NCBI GenBank assembly: GCA_021234155.1
Contig: JAJEKV010000064.1
Span: forward strand, 2,480,001 to 2,544,000
Direction of reading: 5' to 3'
Source of the DNA: Isoetes taiwanensis
Lineage: Eukaryota; Streptophyta; Lycopodiopsida; Isoetales; Isoetaceae
DNA: 64,000 bases
Shown here in pieces: positions 57,434-64,000 of this stretch (the stretch's first letter is position 1; each line of letters starts with the position of its first letter). A program made the translations under genes and the position numbers. The notes beneath the pieces are model-generated. The model was not told the origin of the DNA. It saw nothing but the letters and a program-made list of their open reading frames with translations, and made no database searches.

Positions 57434-59202
57434 GAGGCTAAAGCCAAGTGTGCGACGTGTAGAGGGAGCATCGATCCCCATGTATCAAGATATATCTTGC
57501 TTGATTTTTTCTTTGCCAGATTGTCGTCGCCCATGAATCTGGCTCCAATTCCTCTATTATGATCCTAATTAAGTAACTGGTCAATTGTTTGGGCAATCTC
57601 CTAGGCAAACTCTCGTTCAAGTTCTGGTGAAACATTTGCCAAATCTGTGGTTGGTTGTTATGATAGTAAATCAGTATGTTATGCATGGTATTATCAGACT
57701 CTACTACATGCACTAGATAATTGGATAGTGCCATAATTATTAGCATAGATGCAAATGGTATCGTTTATAAAGATAGTTACTTTAAACTCTTGTGCACATA
57801 GGCACTTACTAAAAACCACCAACCAGTGGCGGCGAAGGCCTCCACGACAAATTCTTGTAATACTAAAGCCAAAATAAGATGATAGTTTGTGCGCAATCTT
57901 GGCCATTGAAGTTTTTTAATTTATTTTAATCCTTTGATTTATCGGTTTATTTTGCGCCCATGTAATTGGATGTCATTGGGAAACCTCAATCGGGAAAAAC
58001 TCAAATCAGGAGATGATTTTGTAATATTTATCTTCGTTGGCACTAGACTCAATGAAGCAATGGGAAAGCCTTATTGAAGTCTTTTTCTAGCAAATACATG
58101 TCACTGCATTCTTCTTGGTCAAGACATCAAGAACCAATTATGGAACAAAAGCATGTAAAATGATTCTTTGTCATGACCTATCAGTATTTTGAAGTTAGAA
58201 GATCTGTTTGCTGTTTTGATTTGCCCTTTTTCATTCTATCATATCCACTTTAATGTTGTCTATTCATTCAACTAATTTTCATATGTGATATGCACTATAC
58301 AGAGGCCTAATTTTGATGGGAGCTCGCAATCAAAGGTAAAAGAAGAAGGGAGACCTTTCTTATTCGCCCCCCCCCCCCCCCTGGGCACTTTATACAGACT
58401 AATACCACATATCTTGATAATTACACATCAGCAGCAATGTTTGGCTGGCGGGCGGATTTTTTAGCGCCGTCTTTTTTTGGCCCTCTTTTTTTTTTTGCGC
58501 AACAGCCTAACCCTGGGTGTCACTTTATCTCGAAGCCTAGGCTATCCACCTGGCTTAAATTATGAGTTGAGCTTTTCTTACATCATTGGATCATAATCTA
58601 TGTCAATGGACGGCAGAGAAAAATATCCATTTGATGCCTCTTGAAGAACGTCGCGGCACGGCCGGCATGTTTGGTTTGCTTTCTTCTCAGTGAATTCAAT
58701 ACTCTGAGATCAGATTCAACTCCAACAGATCCATATCTCCCATTTGCAAGCATTTTCATGCCCTAGCCCTTTTTGTTCTTCTTTCTTACGGTATTCCCGT
58801 TATAGCCATAGGCAAAAATCTCATCGAAATCTTGGCACATCACATCGTGGAGATATGCATTGCGATGCTTCTGCAGCGTAATGCACGACGATGAAACAAC
58901 TTTCTCAGGTGGATGCACTCTTATCAGGTACATTTTCTCGGGTAGATGCAATCTTATCAGGTACACTTTCTCTTATTAGCTTTCTCAGGTACACTTTTAT
59001 CTCTTTCCTTTTTTCTTACCCGTTCTTATGCATTCATTTCTTTTGAAGAATTCTGCCAAATATGCATTATTACTGGATGAGTTCTCCAAAACTGTATTCC
59101 AACTAGAGTTCATGCGACGTAATACTGCAATCGAATTTTTTTTGTTAAAGGGAAGTCGTACCCTTCAGAATGGGATGATCGCATTATGGAACTGATTTTT
59201 GT
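57434..59202. other. Spacer without recognised gene
   Basis: Two overlapping minus-strand frames (57438-57906) contain ordinary-looking sequence (FHQNLNESLPRRLPKQL) but no known domain. A run of 14 C residues lies at about 58368-58381. At 58895-58990 the phrase TTTCTCAGGT(R)GATGCA, with TCTTATCAGGTACA, is repeated three times. Confidence 0.45.
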
Positions 59203-59216
59203 GATTGCTTCATTTC

Positions 59217-59220
59217 TTTT

Positions 59221-59251
<31 letters not shown>

Positions 59252-60700
59252 GAAGGCACGGTAGATTTTGTATTCATTCATATGATATAAAGTTACAGCA
59301 CATACATGATTCCATAAGAATCATATTGGAAGAATTCCAGCACATAAAAAAACCCTGAATATCTAGGGGGAACCCAGAAGATCCAGGGAAAAATAAGAAA
59401 CTACTAACATAAAGTAGAATGAATGGACAAGTTAAGTACTACCAATGGAGTCATTCAACATCTTCTTCGGCTTCAACATACTATAGTGGTAAACCATCCT
59501 TCTTCTGCTAAAACTAATTACTATAGGAACCTCTCCATGGTTTCCAACAACCCGATCCATTTGTTAGCCCAATCATGTAGCAACCACCGTTACCCTTAAT
59601 GGCCACATATAGATTAAGCCCAAGAAAGATTTTCAGCGTCCTTTGCAAACTGGAAGAGTAAAACATGAACCAAAATCTGGAGGAAATAGAAAAAGGACAT
59701 CTAGACAAATAATTACCCAAGTCTTATGCCTGAAGACGAACATTCCCATTATAAAGGCAGTGCAATCTCCTAGCTCGCCATAAATCTGAATCCAATGAAT
59801 ACCAACTAGACCATAGCCCAGCCCTAAAAATGTGATCCGAAAGATGGTGCATTGTTGGAGATGCCTCTAGATCATCATGTTCACTTACAAGTAAGAATTC
59901 AGTAGCTATCCATCCACAAACCCTCCATCAGAAAATGAAATCCAAGGTCTCCCGCCACTTGAATTTCAAGTCTTCGGATCTAGTAAACTGATCACAGCTG
60001 CTAGGATACATAAAAATCTCCACATATACATAGAATATATGGATGGAAGCAACAATAAAATTAGAATAGGCTGCCACACTATTCTTAAAGCTGCCACAGG
60101 CTTTTAAAGTTCTAATTCTTTGTAACCAAATGACCTCCTGATCATCCAAAATTCCTTAAATTGATGGAAAAATTACAGAGACTTCAAACAATCATCTTGA
60201 AGCTGGTTAGACTTAGAATAAGCCCAACCCACTAGACTACTCTCCAGAGCCCAGCCTTAAATTATAAATTGTGAGAAGACACCTAATATGCCAACAAGTC
60301 TTGAAATCTGACTAATCAATCTGCCATAGCTACATAAAGGATCAGAACTTGTTGTCTCCATCTTCCTATTCTATGTACATTCTGCCAGCAAGACGTGGAA
60401 AAGGAAGGAAGGTTCCTGCCAGATTATTAGGATGAAATAAGGATCACCTGGATGAAGCCACGATCCTTGTTGCTCAAAATCAAAGCAGGAGAAATCCCTT
60501 CGGCTGGCTCCAATTGAGTCGTTGCTGCCCTTACCCATCCCTCCACCATCCAAAAAGAACATGGCGATCTCCTCTGGCATGGCCGAATGTGGGCAGGCAG
60601 GGCCGGATGGGCATGTACGGCCGTAGGGCAAAGCCCTAAGCGGCCAAGCGGTGCGCCAGTTCCAAGAACTCTGTCTTCATAATATTGTTTTACGGGTATC
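59217..60700 (-). mobile_element. Poly(A) retroposon, minus strand (1.5 kb)
   Basis: A run of ~30 T residues (59217-59251) is the poly(A) tail of a minus-strand insert. The target GATTGCTTCATTTC (14 bp) is duplicated at 59203-59216 and 60701-60714. Minus-strand frames are short (for example 60711-60427, with CSFWMVEGWVRAATTQLEP; and 60149-59928) and lack RT motifs. The 3' end before the A tail reads AATGAATACAAAATCTACCG. It is probably a truncated or non-autonomous LINE-type element and is unlike the retroposon at 46.5 kb in sequence. Confidence 0.9.
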
Positions 60701-60714
60701 GATTGCTTCATTTC

Positions 60715-61036
60715 ACTGTGGCAAACAATGAAGATTCTAGAATGCTATAGAGGTTTGTGGTGCAAATATTTACTTTTTTATGGAAGCATAGGTTTGGAGC
60801 TATTTAAAAAGAGCCAGCAAACTGAAAAACGTGTTTGCTGAAAATTGTGTGCATAATTGTTCGTGTACTTGTGCTCTGAGCACAGATATGTAGCAGGATT
60901 TCTTCCACGTGCGATCTATACATCTAGAAAATCAACATCTGGCACTGGTTTAACAGCTTCAGTTGTGAAGGAGCCAGAGACCGGCAAATTATGTTGAGGT
61001 TGCAAACTTTGCATTTAATGCAATGCTAGTTGTTTG
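60715..61036. other. Short spacer
   Basis: Nothing recognised between the retroposon and the copia 5' LTR. Confidence 0.5.
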
Positions 61037-61324
61037 TGTTAGAATTCAAGCTGTACATTTAGAGTACATTGATGTACATTAGATACATTGATGTACATTA
61101 GAGTATATTAGTACATCATGTACATCTCTGGCCTTTGGCCTTCTGTTTCCGGCTGTTGGCCTTTCAGTGCCATTCATTCCATGTACTTATATATTACAAG
61201 CTAATACATAGAACATTCAGATTGTTCCTATTCTATTCCTATTGTCTCTTCCATTCTTGCTTTCGCTTTGGCTCACTCTGTGCTATAGGTTTGTATTAAT
61301 CCATAGCTGATACATTTTCCAACA
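61037..61324 (+). repeat. 5' LTR of a copia element
   Basis: It begins TGTTAGAATTCAAGC and ends TTTTCCAACA (TG...CA), and is followed directly by a PBS. ACATTGATGTACATTAGA is repeated at 61066-61095. No 3' LTR is seen in the window. Confidence 0.75.
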
Positions 61325-61337
61325 TGATATCAGAGCC
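61325..61337 (+). promoter_or_regulatory. Primer binding site, tRNA-iMet type
   Basis: TGATATCAGAGCC directly follows the LTR; it differs from the standard TGGTATCAGAGCC at one base. Confidence 0.8.
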
Positions 61338-61346
61338 TATTGGCAT

Positions 61347-62440
61347 GTGAAGGGAAGTTTGACAATAGAGGAACTTGGGAGAACAATTCTGGAAGAATAC
61401 TTATCTGAGCAGGAGAAGGTCATGGAGACCAGATCTGTATCAGCAATTCTGAAGCCACCTATGTTTGATGGCAAAGGGTTTCAAGGCTGGAAGAAATCCA
61501 TGAAGTTATATCTAATGACAGAGGATGTCTGGGATATAGTGAATGGGTCTGAAACTAAACCAAAGAATGCGCTGGGACAGCTGCTCAAATCAAGCTTCAA
61601 AAGGATTGGCAGCGCCGTGATAATAGAGCAATGGCTTGCATATGTATGTGTCTTTCCAGAGCCATAGTCATGCAAGTAGATGTGGATCAGGGCAGCTATT
61701 CTCTTTGGATTTGGCTTGAAGATAAGTATGGCACCAAAACAGAAGGTGGAGTTATGCATTTGTATACACAGATTAGGAATTGCAAGTATGTGGAAGGAGC
61801 TGATCTGAATACACACATAAATCAAATGAAGGAGATGTTTGATATATTGGCAGCAGCAGATTCCAAGTATGCAGTTCCAGAGGGGCAATAAAAGCTCCAG
61901 TTATATGCTTCTCTTCCCAATTCATGGGAAAACTTTGTTGATTTCTTGACAACTCAAAGTAGTCTTTCATGGGATGATGTCGTCTCTAAGCTTTTGCAGA
62001 AAGAGATGCGCTTGAAAGACAAAGTGGAGGATTCCAAGCCATCACAAGCCATGCTTGCACGGGGGAGGCAAGATAAGAAGCCTCATTATAAAAAGCAATC
62101 AGATGAGAAGGTGGAGGGATCAAAAGGAGCACGTCGTAAGAAAGTTTATGCCAAGAGAGGGCAATGCAGGAACTGCCTTGAATATGGCCATTATGCAGCC
62201 GATTGTCCGGAGGGAAAGAACAAATCAGAAAAAGCACACCTAGTTGAAGCACAAGTCATCAAAGGAGAGGCTTCTCTTGTGATACAATCAGATAAGAGTC
62301 TCAGAATTAAAGGGGAGGCTTCTGTTGTGGAAACGAGTGCATGTACTACTGCTGGAAGGAAGGTTCTTACAGTGGATTCTGCATGCACATCAGTGATGTT
62401 GAAGGATAGGGATCACAACCACCCCAATTCTGGATCCACA
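61347..62440 (+). pseudogene. gag: Ty1-copia gag (broken)
   Basis: The first frame (from 61347) includes the copia Gag N-terminus: PPMFDGKGFQGWKKSMKLYL and EDVWDIVNGSE. The second frame (from 61631) continues with WLEDKYGTK, NTHINQMKEMFDILA and, after one stop at 61889, LSWDDVVSKLLQKEMRLKD. A CCHC zinc knuckle (CRNCLEYGHYAADC, ~62164-62205) follows. These are the UBN2/gag-pre-integrase features of plant copia elements. The sequence loses similarity after about 62400 and runs into a T-rich repeat, so protease, integrase and RT are missing. Confidence 0.88.
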
Positions 62441-62529
62441 CCTAAAAACAACAGTAACAAAAAGACCACATGTCGTTGTTCCAAAAAATCTACATGTGGT
62501 TATGTGGAGGTGTGGTTTATTAAGGAGGC

Positions 62530-63170
62530 GGTGTAGTTTTTTTTATGGAGCTATAGTTTTTTTTTTTTGAATGTGGTCTTTTTTTGAGGTGTCATTTTTT
62601 TAAAAGAAGTGTTGCTTATTTTTTTGAGGGGGTGTTGTTTTTAAGAAGGTGTTGTTTTTTGAGGTGTAGTTTATAACTAGATGTAGTTTTAAGTAGTCAT
62701 TTTTTATGGAAGTATAGTTTTTTTAATGTGGTTTATAAGGAGGTATAGTTTTTAAGTGGTTGTTTTTTAGGAAGTATGGTTTTCTGAAGTGGTATAATTT
62801 TTTTCAATCGAGGTGTTGTTTTTTGAGGTGTCGTTTATAAGTGGGTGTAGTTTTTAAATAGCTGTTTTTTAAAGAAGTAAGGTTTTTTGAAGTGTGGTTT
62901 ATAAGCGGGAAGTATGGTTTTTTGAAGTGGTGTAGTTTATAACTAGGTGTAGTTTTTAAGCAGCTATTTTTAAGGAAGTATGATTTTTTTAGGTGTGGTT
63001 TATATAACTAGGTGTAGTTTTTAAGTAGCTGTTTTTTAAAGTAAGTGTGGTTTTTTGAGGTGTGGTTTTTAAGTGGCTATTTTTTACAGAAGTGTGGTTT
63101 TCTGAAGTGGTGTAGTTTTTATGTAGCTATTTCTTAAGGAAGTATGGTTTTTTTTAGGCTATTTCTTCAA
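62530..63170. repeat. T/G-rich minisatellite
   Basis: Degenerate units of about 30-60 bp built from GGTGTGGTTTATAA, GTAGTTTTTAAGTGGCTGTTTTTTA and AGGAAGTATGGTTTTTTGA repeat at least eight times. The strand is nearly free of C. It begins where the copia gag ends. Confidence 0.85.
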
Positions 63171-63264
63171 CAAAGCACCACCACCTGGAATATTGTTTGT
63201 GTGCTCAACTTTGGGAATGTATTGTATTGTTTTACATTCGTGAAAAATAACTTCAACGGTTAGA

Positions 63265-63605
63265 TCCAACATGGCTCAAACCTGCCACGTGGGCTCCAAC
63301 ATGCCAATTAGGTGCCAACATGCCAAGGTGGCTCAAGCATGCCACCTGGGCACCAACATGCCACCTAGGCTCAAACATGCCAAGGTGGCTCAAATATGCC
63401 ATGCGGGCCCCTATATGCCACCTATAGGCTCCAACATGCCATGTAGGCTCCAACATGCCACCTAGGCTCCAACATGACACCTAGGCTCAAACATGCCACA
63501 TGGGCTTCATGCCAACATGTCAAGGTGGCTCAAACATGCCATGTGGGCTCCAACATGCCACCTAAGCTCCTGCCTGCCAAGCTGGCTCAAGCATGCCGCC
63601 TAGGT
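63265..63605. repeat. CTCAAACATGCCA tandem array
   Basis: Irregular ~19-40 bp units of GGCTC(C/A)AACATGCCA(C/A) with ACCTAGG or AGGTGG joins repeat about 15 times. This is the same short motif as inside the 218 bp units at 5.2-6.1 kb. Open frames here are artefacts. Confidence 0.9.
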
Positions 63606-64000
63606 TACTTGAACGACGGATTCAATGGTCGGATAGGAGAACCGAACTCCGAGAGGGGGGGCATTGGCATTCGGCCTTCCGGAGGAGCGCTGGCAGGAAA
63701 GGCCACTTGTGGCAAGAGGAGCAGTCCATAGCGTGAACCCGCTCTGACCGGTAGGTTCCCTCACGTGGCCCACTGTTAGGTGGAAACTTCGTAGAACATG
63801 CAGCAGGGGAAGAACATGCAGAGCGATGTAGCAGGGGAAGTACATGCCAGCGATGCAGCAACAGTAGAGCGATGCAGCAGTAGAGCGATGTCGGCGTGAC
63901 ATTCCTCCCTTTTATGACCTTCAATCATCTCCGCGATCGTCTCCATGTGCTTCCCCATTTTTATAATCCAAAGGAGCCGCCCCAAACCCCTAATGTTAGC
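63606..64000. other. Window end, no gene recognised
   Basis: Contains a short repeat (AGCGATGYAGCAGGGGAAG and AGCGATGCAGCAGTAGA, 63820-63890). The minus-strand frames have no known domain. Confidence 0.5.

Noticed and set aside
60371..60711. Frames in the minus-strand retroposon as a LINE ORF
   Set aside because: Too short, and no RT or endonuclease motif; only the general look of a LINE-type 3' fragment.
63253..63731. Frames in the CTCAAACATGCCA array
   Set aside because: Artefacts of the minisatellite.
1..64000. tRNA genes, rRNA genes, CRISPR arrays, riboswitches
   Set aside because: None seen by eye; the only tRNA-related sequences are the two retroelement primer binding sites.

Overview
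The window is nuclear DNA of a land plant with a repeat-rich genome. It holds Ty1-copia and Ty3-gypsy retrotransposons primed by initiator tRNA-Met, Helitron-type termini, poly(A) retroposons, intron-like AT-rich spacers with GT/AG borders, and one plant subtilase gene. There are no bacterial operons and no CRISPR arrays. I cannot name the species; a fern or gymnosperm is possible but not shown.

Layout. 0-2.6 kb: nested Ty1-copia debris, one basic exon and a minisatellite. 2.6-18.9 kb: mostly anonymous spacer with several minisatellites, an acidic low-complexity ORF (minus), a Helitron-like 3' end at 12.55 kb, a decayed copia pol (minus, 15.3-16.6 kb) and a broken Cys-rich transposase-like ORF (16.6-17.5 kb). 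18.9-51.4 kb: a direct tandem duplication of an ~8.9 kb unit. Both copies carry a candidate Helitron with a captured inositol polyphosphate 5-phosphatase exon, and a coiled-coil ORF. The second copy is split by a 13.3 kb Ty3-gypsy element (28101-41415; TSD GTTAG) and by a 1.3 kb poly(A) retroposon (46484-47805; 13 bp TSD). 51.4-54.06 kb: a near-complete subtilisin-like protease gene behind a promoter rich in repeats. 54.07-56.94 kb: a candidate Helitron on the minus strand with an ALG2-like exon, ending 18 bp after the subtilase stop. 59.2-60.7 kb: a second poly(A) retroposon (minus, 14 bp TSD). 61.0-62.5 kb: the 5' part of a copia element. 62.5-63.6 kb: tandem repeats.

The outstanding object is the Ty3-gypsy chromovirus at 28101-41415. 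Besides gag, protease, reverse transcriptase, RNase H, integrase and a C-terminal chromodomain, it carries about 4.3 kb of extra sequence between the primer binding site and gag. This is built as two modules, each with two 65-67 bp nested inverted repeats whose starts lie exactly 200 bp apart, then a TATAAATA box, then coding sequence. Module 1 begins with an ATG followed by the canonical histone H3 tail (MARTKQTARK) and ends, about 1 kb later, in a clear histone H3 fold (about half identical to H3 by eye over ~91 residues). Module 2 encodes an unrecognised basic protein. A retroelement whose integrase carries a chromodomain (a family that reads methylated H3 tails) and which also encodes its own H3-like protein is, as far as I know, undescribed.

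Caveat on frames. Differences between the two LTRs, and between the two copies of the tandem unit, cluster at CAG/CTG/CCGG sites and are often small indels. This looks like consensus error at CHG-methylated sites of a long-read assembly. Several frameshifts reported here, including those in the H3-like ORF, pol and the subtilase, may therefore be technical.
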